Assembly: GCA_963748405.1 (NCBI GenBank)
Contig: CAVVIT010000005.1
Coordinates: 248,001 to 312,000, forward strand
DNA: 64,000 nt
Direction of reading: 5' to 3'
From: Fen-1273 sp963748405
GTDB lineage: Bacteria; Bacteroidota; Ignavibacteria; UBA10030; UBA6906
A program made the translations under genes and the position numbers. The notes beneath the pieces were generated by a model that saw only the letters and a list, made by a program, of their open reading frames with translations, made no database searches and was not told the DNA's origin. Positions 36,542 through 46,302 of the stretch are shown one piece after another; within the stretch, counting starts at the first letter, position 1; every line of letters begins with the position of its first letter.

Positions 36542-37126
36542 CTAGTTCGTATCTTTGCTGACGTATGTCTTGTTTCCCTTGCTGTTGTAGTAGTAATGCC
36601 CGCCTCGTGGACCTTCGTAGATGTCCTGACCGTCCTTCGTCTTCCCGACGATCTTCGCACCGACAAAGTCCTTGACGTACGTCTTGTCCCCCTTGTCGTT
36701 GAGGTAATAGTGTCCACCCCGCGAACCGGCAAAGACAGTCTTGCCGTCAGCTGTCTTTCCCACTGCCTCGTCTTTCATCCCCGTTGCCTTTTCTTTCATC
36801 TCCCCCGCTGTTGACTTGGCCTTCTCCTTTGCCGCAGCGCCCTCTTTTGTAGCAGATTCCATGGTTCCTGTTGCCGTCGAGGTACCGGTTTCCTTCGCCT
36901 TGGCGGCCGCCCCCTTCATCTTCTCTTTCAGTGCTGTTCCTTTGGCCTCTTTGCTCTTCAATTCCTCTTTCGCTGCAGTCTTTTCCTTCGACGCCTTCTC
37001 TTTGAGCTTCTTCGCCTTGGACTTCAGTGTAGTCGTTTTTGTCGTGTCCTGAGCAAATGCAACAGGCTGGATTTGAGCCGTCAGAAAGACGGCAGCCAGG
37101 ATGAGAAATGGAATGAGTCTATTCAT
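36542..37126 (-). CDS. Secreted Lys/Ala-rich protein with two PBCV basic adaptor repeats
   Basis: A 194-residue protein. A signal peptide (about 1-25, ending AFAQ) precedes a long Lys/Ala/Glu-rich helical region (about 30-118) resembling LEA-type or CsbD-like stress sequences. At the C-terminus two copies of a 29-residue unit appear: GKTADGKTVFAGSRGGHYYL around 122-150 and GKTKDGQDIYEGPRGGHYYY around 160-188, each ending in NxxGxKTYV. This matches the pattern of the PBCV-specific basic adaptor domain first noticed in chlorella viruses and found scattered in bacteria. Its function is unknown; an envelope or polyanion-binding adaptor is a fair guess. It leads a minus-strand group with the GlsB-like protein. 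Confidence 0.78.
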   Translation of the reverse strand: MNRLIPFLILAAVFLTAQIQPVAFAQDTTKTTTLKSKAKKLKEKASKEKTAAKEELKSKEAKGTALKEKMKGAAAKAKETGTSTATGTMESATKEGAAAKEKAKSTAGEMKEKATGMKDEAVGKTADGKTVFAGSRGGHYYLNDKGDKTYVKDFVGAKIVGKTKDGQDIYEGPRGGHYYYNSKGNKTYVSKDTN

Positions 37127-37508
37127 AAGAGTGCTCCTGTAGGTTGTGGTGGGTGAAATGTTTGTGGCACTACCGGGGAAACCATGTAGCGGGAACGCTC
37201 AAACGTAGCACCTTTCCAGATGAAGCGCAATGCATGATCGAAGAGTCTCGCATTTCATGCGAATCCGAGCTAAACTCGGCAGAAGTACGTCCTCCCCCCG
37301 GGACCGTTCAGCGCTTCGAGGAGCCGTGAAGTTCTCCCGAGCTATGGTGTGACAATTCATAGAGAGGAAAAACTACTTCCGATCGAAGATTGCGAGACCC
37401 ACGAAGGTCCTGTTCAATATTGCTTCTAACAGAGCAGAGCGCTATCATTGTTCTGGGGATTAAGTGATTAAAGCAATACGGTCTATTCCCATTGTGAAGG
37501 AGGAAACC

Positions 37509-37988
37509 ATGAAAGGCAGCGACAAGGTTCTGACAGTTCTCAATGACCTGTTGTCGGATGAACTGACTGCGATCAGCCAGTATATGGTTCATTCGGAAAT
37601 GTGCGAGCACTGGGGCTACGGAAAGCTCCACAAAGCAATCGAAAAGCAAGCCGTCGATGAAATGCACCACGCTGAATGGCTCATCCAGCGCATTCTGTTC
37701 CTGGAAGGCTCCCCAGTCGTTTCCAAGCTCAAGGCGATTCGAATCGGGAAGAATGCCGAAGAAATCATCGGCACGGATCAGAATGCAGAGCAGGAGGCGA
37801 TTAGCGCATACAACTCCGCGATCGGTCTCTCAGGAGAACTGAACGACCAGGCGACGGCAGACCTACTGACAACCATCCTGAAGATGGAGGAGGGGCATGT
37901 TAGTTGGGCGAATAAACAGCGGGTGCAGATAACGGACATGGGCCTGCAGACGTATCTTGTGAATCAAGCCTCAGGCGATCCTGAGTAG
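37509..37988 (+). CDS. bfr: Bacterioferritin
   Basis: A 159-residue bacterioferritin from the ATG at 37509, with a strong GGAGG ribosome site. All six ferroxidase ligands are present at canonical positions: Glu18, Glu51, His54, Glu94, Glu127 and His130. Met52, the haem ligand of bacterioferritins, is also kept. The protein stores iron as a 24-subunit cage and detoxifies ferrous iron and peroxide. It stands alone on the plus strand, divergent from the adaptor-repeat protein across 382 bp (37127-37508) in which I see no other gene. Its presence in an island suggests an acquired iron or oxidative-stress function. Confidence 0.95.
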   Translation: MKGSDKVLTVLNDLLSDELTAISQYMVHSEMCEHWGYGKLHKAIEKQAVDEMHHAEWLIQRILFLEGSPVVSKLKAIRIGKNAEEIIGTDQNAEQEAISAYNSAIGLSGELNDQATADLLTTILKMEEGHVSWANKQRVQITDMGLQTYLVNQASGDPE

Positions 37989-38174
37989 TTTTTTGTCAGG
38001 TCTGGTGGTTTACGTTAGAACGGGATGCGAGTGATACCTAACACGAGGGCGGCATGAAATCCGCGTAGGCGTGCTTCACATAGCCCGGCGGTAGATCAAA
38101 AACAAGCAACCGTTTCACATATTTCTCAGCACTACGATTTGTGAAGCATGGGGCTACCCCACCGATGGCCCCCC

Positions 38175-38690
38175 TTAGAGCGTTTCCTTCAACATCATCA
38201 TCCTGCCGACCAACTGCCCTTCTGAACTCTTGAGAACATACATGCATACACCAGAAGCCACTTGAGTGCCGTTGAACGATTCGGTGTACTGCCCCGGTTT
38301 CCGATTCTCATTGACCAGTGTAGCTACTCCTTGTCCTAACACATCGTAGACTCGTAACGAGACCGGACCTTCCTTTGCGACCGAAATCGCGATCTGCGTA
38401 GAAGGACTGAACGGATTCGGGTAGTTCTGATTGAGCGCGAACTTCGTAGGTGACGCGATGTCAATCAATTGTGCCTCAGAGGTCGTAGACGATCCATCCA
38501 GATCTACTTGTTTCAATCTCACCCACCATGACCCATTGGCAATCGGCAGAGTGAGACTGTACTTCTGAGGTTCAAGTGTCGTGCCGTAGCCGTGAACGGG
38601 GTCTCCAATGTTTGACCAATCCGCTTTGGTCAAACTCGTCTGAACGTAGAAACCATCATCATTGATTTCAGAGGAGGTCGTCAACATCAT
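38175..38690 (-). pseudogene. C-terminal fragment of a T9SS-secreted protein
   Basis: A 171-residue piece that begins in mid-domain. LTTSSEINDDGFYVQ is the usual linker before a T9SS tail, followed by WWVRLKQVDLDG and a complete sorting domain, FALNQNYPNPFSPSTQI to GRMMMLKETL. A stop in frame about 12 codons upstream of the first ATG and the lack of a signal peptide show that the N-terminal part is lost. The gene was probably broken during rearrangements of the island. Confidence 0.8.
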
Positions 38691-38710
38691 GATCGTCGAC
38701 GAGGGAGTTC

Positions 38711-38738
38711 ATCTCACCTCGCGCCCGCGTCCATTGTC
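38711..38738. repeat. 28-bp direct repeat around the middle att copy (left copy)
   Basis: ATCTCACCTCGCGCCCGCGT followed by CCATTGTC recurs at 39453-39480 with two mismatches, 742 bp away, on the other side of att copy 2. The 446-bp stretch 38691-39136 has no gene. The repeat may be a duplicated end of an element. Confidence 0.5.
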
Positions 38739-39136
38739 AATGGAGCGGCGGATGAGTTTGACGAGATGCCAAAACACAGAGCCCGACCCCCGCAAATTAG
38801 CCTTTGTAGTTTGACTCGTCAATCCTCACAGCATAAGGGTAACCTCCGGTTTTGTATATCGCAGGTCGCCCGGTACGCTGTTCAGTAGGCACCGATTCCC
38901 GCGGGCTAACTCAACCACTGACGGAGCTGATAGGCCACCTAGAAAAAGTGCGCGTCCCTTCTTGATGCTTGCCCGTGCATCGCCAGACATGGTGACCCTA
39001 AAGGTAAAGTGGAAAGCAGATGATACTGTTGGAGCGGCGGAAGAGGCTTGCCACGGAGAGACCCCAAAAAGATAAAAAAAGTGTTAGCAGGACTCTTAGC
39101 AGCGGCCAACACTTGGGATCACAATTGCTGTTTTTC

Positions 39137-39183
39137 GAGCTGAAGGTGGGATTTGAACCCACGACCTGCGGTTTACGAAATCG
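39137..39183 (-). repeat. att-like tRNA-Thr 3' fragment, copy 2
   Basis: Identical to copy 1 over all 47 bp (35370-35416) and to the tRNA gene over the first 44. TTAGCAG motifs flank it on both sides (39083-39101 and 39250-39268). The following gene-free stretch 39184-39661 contains only these motifs and the right copy of the 28-bp repeat. Confidence 0.88.
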
Positions 39184-39452
39184 CGTTCGTCACAAAAACC
39201 CGCAGAATCCGAACTGATTTAGGCAATTCTCTCGTCGCTCGTGACCCCTGCGTTAGCAGGCTGTTAGCAGATGAATTGTGTTTCAATATACCATTGGACT
39301 GTCGATATGTCAACAACTGAAGAACAGAACCAAGCTCTTGGCCAACCACACGATGATCTCGGGTGGCGAGACTATCCTCTCCCGAGACTATCCCCCCTCC
39401 CCCCTTTCGGCACGCCCTCCCGAATAATCTGCTCGTCCGAAAGGCCTGATCC

Positions 39453-39480
39453 ATCTCCCCTCGCACCCGCGTCCATTGTC
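39453..39480. repeat. 28-bp direct repeat (right copy)
   Basis: Matches 38711-38738 at 26 of 28 bases, in the same orientation. Together the pair brackets the middle tRNA fragment. Confidence 0.5.
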
Positions 39481-39661
39481 CCGGGCGGATAAAACAAAGG
39501 CCGATGGAGAGTTCACCGGGCCTGATTGAGTTCGTACTCAGCTGATGAACACTATCCATCCCTACGGAATGTTGTGGCCCTTAACATTATTGCCATATTC
39601 TGATGAGAACCCCGTTTTCAATTAGGGCAAGCGAAAAGTGTCCCGATTATGAACAGATGAC

Positions 39662-39992
39662 TCAGCCCTTACTTTCATCATCGGGTAGGTCAACAGACGA
39701 AGACAACGTCTGTGCGAGACGATTGGCCTGCTCGGTGATTTCTCTTGGAAACCCATTAAGTTTAAGGAGCTTGATTGCATTCCGCGTCGAGCATAAACCT
39801 GGCCTTAGTCGATAGTCAAAGTATAACTCATCACCAACTACCTGTTCGGCGAAGTGGAACATTTCGTAATCCGCGGCCAGAAAACTATGCAGTTCCGTGT
39901 CATGTGTCGTTACCGCTACGATGTTGTTGCTTCCGAGAAAATGTAGAACGCTTGCAGCCGCAGAAATTCTCTCAACTGTATTTGTTCCAGTA
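39662..39992 (-). pseudogene. C-terminal fragment of a MutS-family ATPase
   Basis: About 110 residues starting with FTGTNTVERISAAASVLHFL and continuing through NNIVAVTTHDTELHSFLA, FHFAEQVVGDELYFDYRLRP and GLCSTRNAIKLLKLNGFP to a natural stop. This is the end of the MutS ATPase domain, including the signature after the Walker B region and the THD switch histidine. Everything upstream, including Walker A, is missing. It is cut at 39992 by a hairpin-ended short element. The match fits MutS-like proteins without mismatch-binding domains, but the fragment is too short to tell. Confidence 0.78.
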
Positions 39993-40190
39993 AACCACCA
40001 CCGCCAAAGGCGGTGGCATTTCACAGGCCACCGCACCTTTGCAGACCGGGTTCTGACAATGTGGTCAACTTCATACCAAGCAACGCACAAAGCAGGGTCG
40101 CTCAGAAATCGGCCATCCAGGACCACTGTTACCAAGTCGGCGCAGCCGCCTGCACATAACCACCGTCAAAGACGGTGGGTTTCTACTTCG
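39991..40190. mobile_element. Short IS200/IS605-like hairpin-ended element
   Basis: A 200-bp segment has near-identical hairpins at each end in the same orientation: CCACCGCC-AAA-GGCGGTGG (39998-40016) and CCACCGTC-AAA-GACGGTGG (40160-40178). Subterminal hairpins at both ends are typical of IS200/IS605 and of short derivatives that use a helper transposase. No transposase gene is inside. It sits exactly between a MutS fragment and an FtsX-like fragment. Confidence 0.6.
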
Positions 40191-40672
40191 TACTAAAACA
40201 GAAGTGGGACCAGATAGTACCGAACTATCCTTTTGATTTCACATTTCTCGATGAGGGTCTCAGGAATGTCTACGCATCTGATCAGAGAATGAGGGGAGTA
40301 CTCGATGTTTTTTCTATTCTTGCAATCCTCATCGCCTGCCTGGGTCTCCTTGGGCTGTCTTCTCATACAGCTGAACGACGCTCGAAGGACATAAGCATAC
40401 GAAAGGTGTTAGGGTCGTCGGTAAGTGGAATAGTTCTGCTTCTTTCGAAGGACTTTTTGGAAAAGGTGATTATCGGGGGCGTGATCGCATCTGCAGTTTC
40501 ATATTACTTTGTTCAGAAGTGGTTGGAATCTTTTTATTACAGGGTCACGATTGACGCGCGGGTGTTTGTCGGTGCTATCCTCTTGACAGCGGTGATCGCG
40601 TTCGTGACGTTAGGCTGGCAGGCGATCCGAGCTGCAACAGCAAATCCAGTTGAATCGTTGAGGAACGAGTGA
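40190..40672 (+). pseudogene. C-terminal fragment of a MacB/FtsX-like ABC permease
   Basis: About 160 residues representing the last part of a MacB-type permease: WDQIVPNYPFDFTFLDEGLR, then IACLGLLGLSSHTAERRSKD, ISIRKVLGSSVSGIVLLLSK, and a final AATANPVESLRNE. These are the standard C-terminal blocks of FtsX domains with three transmembrane helices. The N-terminal part is absent. It is similar in layout to the end of the next permease (44200-44725), so these are tandem paralogues of an efflux or lipoprotein-release system; only the tail of the first copy survives. Confidence 0.82.
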
Positions 40673-40937
40673 TTGGGGTTAGACCTTGTTCGTTTAGTGC
40701 TGAAAACATGACTTACACCGAATTGTCCGAGTTCGACCGGAGAATGTCCCAAAAACGGACACATCTTGTCAATTGACAATGCAAAAAGCTAGCAGTATTC
40801 ATGGGATATGATGGCCCAGCAATTGTTGCACACTTTAGAGCCAATTCCAATGTAGGCGTATCGTCAAACGAAGACCTAGTTTTGCTGTTCTAACTGGGGA
40901 CTCTTTATTCTATAAGTGGGCGAGACATGCCGAGTAA

Positions 40938-40956
40938 CCGTGGCGTGGTGCCACGG
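40938..40956 (+). promoter_or_regulatory. Hairpin in the leader of the permease gene
   Basis: CCGTGGC (40938-40944) pairs with GCCACGG (40950-40956), 28 bp before the ATG at 40984, which also has AAGGA just upstream. It may affect translation or end upstream transcription. Nothing else is seen in 40673-40983. Confidence 0.35.
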
Positions 40957-41327
40957 GGAGTGAGTTTATCGGAAGGATAAGCCATGCTGCGAAATTACTT
41001 CCTGAATTCCATGCGTAGCTCACTTCGGCACAGGCTCTATGCCTTCATTAATATTTCCGGTGTTTCTCTTGGCCTGGCGTGCTGCCTTATGACTTTCCTT
41101 TATGTTAGGAACGAGTACAGTGTAAATGCTGCTTTCCCCGATGTGGAGCGGATCTATCGGATCAATAGCCTCTGGCGGGAAGAGTCAATGGGCCTTCCGA
41201 CGACTACTCTTGCCCCCGTGGGGCCTGCTCTTGCGTCGGCCTACCCGGAAGTGGAGTGTCAGGCCCGGCTCTATCTCGAGTCTGAAATCATTCACGTCGG
41301 AGAGAAGAACTTCCGGAAAGACCTAAT

Positions 41328-42663
41328 TGCTAACTTTGCAATAAAACCGTACATCCCTATTAGCCGTTGATTTTGAAGGGGAGTCGGAGGATCGGTCTAC
41401 ATGTTCCTTGATATTCGGAGACGATAGAGAGCTTCTCTTCCTCCAGATCCCATGTTGCAAAGACAAATTGGTGTACGTAGGGATCCGGCAAGAAGACAGG
41501 CTCATTCATAACTATGATGTGTGGCCTGGGCTCTTTCAGTGACGGTTCCACAAATCGTATGAACGTGATCTTCTTGTTCCGTCTTGTGCGTAAGTGTTCG
41601 GTCTCGATTTTACGTTTTGGTTCGAGACGCCGTGCGCGGAATCGATCGGCCAGTGACTGGTAGCGGAACTGGAAGAACTCGCGACCTTCGGCATTGAAGC
41701 GGTTTGTCTCTCGATCCACTTCTTCCAGAGAGCTGAAACGATTTCTCAGCCAGACCTTCTCGGTAAATACGCGGTTGTGACCTTCAACCGCTCCATTGGT
41801 CCACGGCCGAGAGGGCGATCCGAACAAAGGGACGATGCCCAAGTTCAACAGAAACACGACAAAGGATCCCAAACAACGAGCGGTGTTGCTTGTGCCACGG
41901 AATGGACCACCATTATCCAGGCGCAGAACGTGCGGGACCGGAAACTCTGCCCACTGCCGGGAGAGAATCTCGATGGCCAGAGTGGCTTTTTCAGCCTCTG
42001 TTCGCTGAATTTGGTACATCTTAAACGGTCGATAATAGCAGCTGGAAAAAATCGTCACCGGATGCGAGGAGCCGTCCAGATACTTTTTGCCGATAAAGTC
42101 CGCTGACTCTTGGATCAACCCCAGGCGGTGCATGGAAACCACCGGGTAGAGCAAGTAAGCGGAGCCTCCTCGCCGTTTCGTTTTCGGCTTTCTGGTTTGA
42201 AGGCCGGCCTGACGGACGACGCTGTCAATGAACCAGACCGACGGCACTTCCTGGCCAGGGTAGTTCTTGCAGTAGTCCATCTGCACGTACTCGCTACCGA
42301 CCAGATAGTTGTCGTGCACGCGTTGTTGCTTGAGCCGACAGATCCGTTTAGCGACCGCCGGATTTGTATGCTTACGAGCTCGACCGTGCTTCCATCCGCG
42401 GTTGTCCTGGTAAGATTCTCGACCGAGCCACTCGATTACTGTGGCTCGGCGCAAGTGGAGCGCCTCGGCAATCTGACTATTATTCTGGCCCAACTGGTGC
42501 AGCCGATGGACCTCCGTAAAGAGCTTTTGTGCTTCTTGTTGTTTCACCGGTGAGCCGTCCTCATTATTAAGGATGCGTTTCCTGTGGCGACTCCAAAAAC
42601 TACCACAGAAAAGTACGGCTCACAACTCGTTAGCAGGTGTACGGTTCTATAACAAAGCTAGCC
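41328..42663 (-). mobile_element. DDE (rve-core) insertion sequence with CCTAAT duplication
   Basis: A 1336-bp element. TGCTAACTTTG at 41328 and, inward from 42663, GGCTAGCTTTG start an inverted repeat that goes on as AACCGTACA in both. The flanks CCTAAT (41322-41327 and 42664-42669) are identical. Removal restores the permease frame, which supports the ends. Confidence 0.88.
41360..42547 (-). CDS. Integrase-core transposase
   Basis: A 395-residue transposase that begins with GTG at 42547. An N-terminal helix-turn-helix (MKQQEAQKLFTEVHRLHQLG; NNSQIAEALHLRRATVIEWL) precedes a retroviral-integrase core: EYVQMDYCKNY has the first Asp, VLRLDNGGPFRG the second, and NGAVEGHNRVFTEKV the Glu. The family is close to IS481/IS3-type DDE enzymes, but I cannot name it precisely. 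The full-length frame suggests it is functional. Confidence 0.85.
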   Translation of the reverse strand: MKQQEAQKLFTEVHRLHQLGQNNSQIAEALHLRRATVIEWLGRESYQDNRGWKHGRARKHTNPAVAKRICRLKQQRVHDNYLVGSEYVQMDYCKNYPGQEVPSVWFIDSVVRQAGLQTRKPKTKRRGGSAYLLYPVVSMHRLGLIQESADFIGKKYLDGSSHPVTIFSSCYYRPFKMYQIQRTEAEKATLAIEILSRQWAEFPVPHVLRLDNGGPFRGTSNTARCLGSFVVFLLNLGIVPLFGSPSRPWTNGAVEGHNRVFTEKVWLRNRFSSLEEVDRETNRFNAEGREFFQFRYQSLADRFRARRLEPKRKIETEHLRTRRNKKITFIRFVEPSLKEPRPHIIVMNEPVFLPDPYVHQFVFATWDLEEEKLSIVSEYQGTCRPILRLPFKING

Positions 42664-45134
42664 CCTAATGGTTGCGGATCCTTCGATTCTTCAGGTTTTT
42701 GAGTTTCCGTTGGTTGCGGGCGATGCCAGAACCGCGCTCAGTCAGCCCCGTTCCGTCGTGATCACTGACCAGCTTGCGGAAACCATGTTCGGAACCGTGA
42801 ACGCAATCGGAAAAACAATGCAGTTCGAGGCGTGGGGCGGGGGGCAGCTACAGTACACCGTGACCGCTGTGCGCAGGACCCTCCCCTGGAACTCCGTTGT
42901 GAATTTCCAGGGGGACAAGTATGATCTTATCGTCCCTTTCAATGTCCCTGGCGATTTCATCGGATTCGAAACCTTACGATCATGGGATAGCCGCTATCTC
43001 ATGACCTATGTGAAACTTTCACCGAAAGTCCCTGGTGACGAATTTCGAAGGAAGCTCACAACTTTCATCACGTCTTTTGCTCCGATCGAGTACAGGCAAA
43101 ATCTCACGCTGCAACTCGAGCCGGTTCGAGATCTCTATCTCGACGAGAACAACGGTCTTGCCAAACGCATCTCGGCACTTCTCGGGACAGTGGCAGTTGT
43201 CATCCTTCTTATCGCTTGCATCAACTATGTCACTCTAAACACGGCTCGATTATTTTCGCGGAAGCGGGAAATTGCCCTACGAAAGGTCCTCGGCGCACGG
43301 CGGGATCAACTCTTAGGTCAATTCCTCACCGACGCAATGCTGGTGTCGGTCTGCGCGTCACTTGTTGCCGTCTCCATAACGGAACTGGGCCTGCGAAGTT
43401 TCCTGCGTCTCTTCGGCAAACAACTGATTCTTGAGCAGCGATGGGATTTGCCGACAATACTCTTCCTCCTTGCCGCCTGTCTCCTGGTCGGTGTACTCTC
43501 AGGGAGTTACCCAGCATTGTCCATGGCGGCGTTCAATCCAGCCCGGGGTCTACGCGGCTTCCTTGGGTTCAAAAGGTCAACCGTTATACTTCGGTCAGTC
43601 CTTGTTATAGGCCAGTTTGCCGTTGCGATCGTCCTCTTGATCGTCGCATTCGGGATCTCGAATCAGATAATGTTCCTCACCCACAAAGATCTCGGGTTTC
43701 CGGCGGAGAGTATTCTGGTGATTGAATCGGTGCCCCGGGAATGGAACCCCGGAGGCGTCGCGAAAATGAAGATGATCGCCGAGAAGATGAAGGCCGTCCC
43801 GGGCGTTCGATCGGCAGCCCTTTCATTCGACTCGCCGACACAGGAAACAGGGAACTCAATGACCCTTCGGGTTCACTCTCCAGGTGGCGAACGGACACTC
43901 AGCCTGGCCAGTTATAACGTCGATGAACATTTTGCCGAGACATACGGCCTGTCCATGACAAGCGGCCGGTTCTTCTCGCTTGAGCATACCGCAGATTCCG
44001 GGGCTATTGTTCTCAATGAGACCGCTGCGGCACTCTTGCCCGTGGCAGTCACGCCCGGCGCCACAACAGTCATCCGCGCGGACGGCCGGATCAGCAAAGT
44101 AATCGGCGTGGTCAAAGATTTCCATTTTGAGTCGATGCACAGCGCGATCCGACCGCTCGCACTTGTATGGGTGAACGACGCACCGTACTACCGGCGAATT
44201 TCTTTGCGCCTGCAGGGTGCGGATCTCCACGAGATTGTTGCAAGGGTCGAATCGGAATGGCACACGTTGCTCCCCGGGGCTCCGTTCGATTTCTTTTTTG
44301 CGGACAAGCGAATCGATCAATTCTACACATCAGAAACCCAACTAAGAGATATTTTGTCGATGGCAACTGGAGTTGCTTTCTTCATAGCATGTATGGGTAT
44401 GTATGGACTCGCTTTCCTTACTGTTACCCAGCGGACGAAAGAGATTGTTATCCGAAAGGTACTTGGGGCCTCACTCGCGGGAATTGTTGGAGTCATTTCT
44501 GGCCATTTCCTCAAGCTCGTGGCAATAGCAAATATTATCGCATGGCCTGTAGGATACTTTCTGGTCGAACTTTGGTTGCGCAATTTCGCATACCGAGTGA
44601 ACCCGGGGGTTGATCTCTTCCTGGTCGCAGGAATCGTGTCAATAACCATCGCGCTGCTCACAGTGGGTGGCCACGCGATGCGGGCAGCTCTCGGCAATCC
44701 TGTCGACGCGCTGCGATATGAGTAACGCGAAACAATCGAAGAGGAACTCGAGGCGTTTTAAGCGATTCTCCGGATTCGGGATCGATTTTGATCCCCGCGA
44801 TCCTCATAGGGAGGGTAAGTCCACTCAAAACAGACCTGTTGCCCGGCCTCTCCCCCCCCCGGCTGCCTATCGTGTGCTATACTGCCAGAGGCAGGGCCCT
44901 GTACTAACCCCGTATCTTATGGCCACTCCGAGCGCCACGCCACTATGAACCTGCAACTCTCCGGGACCCCCCTGGAGAACAAATAATGAGGGGTCCAAAA
45001 CACTGATTGGTAGACGTCCCCTGGGGCGCTTAGCAAGCTGAGCAACTAGCATTCAAGAAATAGGTCTGATTTCACCACTTTCCTCCTGCTCCATACGCAG
45101 AGGGCGGCTTTCGATTGTTCCAGATTTGACCTAT

Positions 45135-45150
45135 ACGACATTTTTGTCGT
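45135..45150. promoter_or_regulatory. ACGACA-TTTT-TGTCGT inverted repeat in a gene-free stretch
   Basis: The 754 bp from 44726 to 45479 hold no convincing gene. The only structured part is a perfect 6-bp inverted repeat with a 4-base spacer, the size and symmetry of an operator for a small dimeric repressor. It may be a leftover promoter of a lost gene. Confidence 0.3.
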
Positions 45151-45479
45151 CTGGACATAGCGAAGAGGGATAAGGGCTAAACTTTCATCCTAGGGGCATG
45201 TAGGGCCCGATAAGAGGCATTCTGGGGCTGAATCAGGATGGAATTCCGCGTAATTCAGAAGACTAGGCTGACCTGCCCGCCATTGACCAACGTGACCTGC
45301 GGTCTATCCAGGCGTTGCGATCCTAGCGCTACTTCTCTGGGTCCTGGAGTTCACCGCGAGGTCCGGTCGGGATCAACTTCTGCCAAATGGCGTGAATGCT
45401 CAATACGCGGGACTCCGTATTGACCAAGGTCTTCTCAAACTTTCTCTCGCTCCCGCGGAAAGACTTCAGGATCGTGGTA

Positions 45480-46240
45480 TCATGGCCGCGGATTCCAAGA
45501 CGCATAGGTGCCATCACCGATTTGTTGTAGCCCTCTCGTATAAGTGTCAACGACATACAAGTGTAGGCTGAAGCTAACCCATTGCCCGGAATTGAACACC
45601 GCTTCCGAAAATGCAACATACCTCCCATCTGGTGAGAATTGCATCGGATCGCTTGTGAAATAGACTGGTGGCGAACTCGGCTGAATATGGACCAACCTGC
45701 GCTTGGTTGAGCCTTCAAGGATTGATAGATATTGGTCCGTGACGTTCATCTCGACAAACACGATTTTCGAATGATCCGGAGAATAGCGTTCAAGCGCAAA
45801 GCTAAACACGTCCGTGGTTGTAAAAAGGGGGACAATCGCCTTGGTGTCCGCATTGAAAGTCGCGATTGCACTTGTAGTCCCAGGAATCGTGTTCGTGTTA
45901 GTTAGGAAGTCTCCAGTGGCCGCATTGAAGTCACGAACTGTTATGTATTGACCGGACGCCAAGCTATCGAGAAAAATGAGAACAGGTGGCCCGTCTAAAT
46001 TGGTTCGGTACCATCTCGAACCTTGTGCATATACGAAGTCGTAACAATTCTGATAAAAGGAAACCGAAGCCGCAAAGTCCAGGATCTGTCGCTTGTTCGC
46101 ACCGTTTGCATCAATCAAGTAAGTGCACGGGCTATTTCCCAGAGGGCTCTCGTACGAACAAGAGATCTTTCCGTTGGGTATCCATTGAGGTGGCGATTGC
46201 GTCACCCCTCCGTCGGAAGTGATCACCGTGTCGCCCGAGG
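45480..46240 (-). pseudogene. TolB/WD40-like beta-propeller protein, 5' end removed by IS3
   Basis: About 253 residues remain of a larger protein. Repeated units such as SGDTVITSDGGVTQSPPQWI, FALERYSPDHSKIVFVEMN, and DPMQFSPDGRYVAFSEAVF are PD40/TolB-type propeller blades, and the protein ends naturally at NPRP. The frame runs straight up to the IS3 end at 46241 with no start codon that makes sense, so the N-terminal blades and any signal peptide are gone. No matching N-terminal piece is found on the other side of the IS, pointing to a deletion next to the element. Confidence 0.78.
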
Positions 46241-46302
46241 TGACCTGACCCCCTCAGACCGGTCCAATTCGTATATTGGACAATTGGTCAAAGGAGGGAA
46301 AA

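Larger units (their letters stand above)
40984..44725 (+). pseudogene. MacB/FtsX-like ABC permease interrupted by an IS element
   Basis: Two parts, 40984-41327 and 42670-44725, rejoin in frame at the junction KNFRKD-LMVADPSILQVFEF to give a 799-residue permease. It has two FtsX modules: an N-terminal MacB periplasmic domain after the first helix (YAFINISGVSLGLACCLMTF), a first FtsX block (ARLFSRKREIALRKVLGARR), a second periplasmic domain, and a second FtsX block ending in GNPVDALRYE. Such proteins pair with an ATPase to push substrates outward; no ATPase gene is nearby. The reading frame after the insertion is open, so a truncated product starting near 42668 remains possible. Confidence 0.85.

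Noticed and set aside
39020..39217. Short plus-strand frame containing ELKVGFEPTTCGLRNR
   Set aside because: That peptide is the well-known product of reading the antisense strand of a tRNA 3' end; it comes from att copy 2, not from a gene.
40020..40135. Minus-strand N-terminal 38 residues ahead of the MutS fragment (MVTVVLDGRFLSDP...) as a transposase piece
   Set aside because: It lies within the hairpin-ended element but has no HUH or Tyr motif of IS200-type transposases; treated as non-coding filler of the element.
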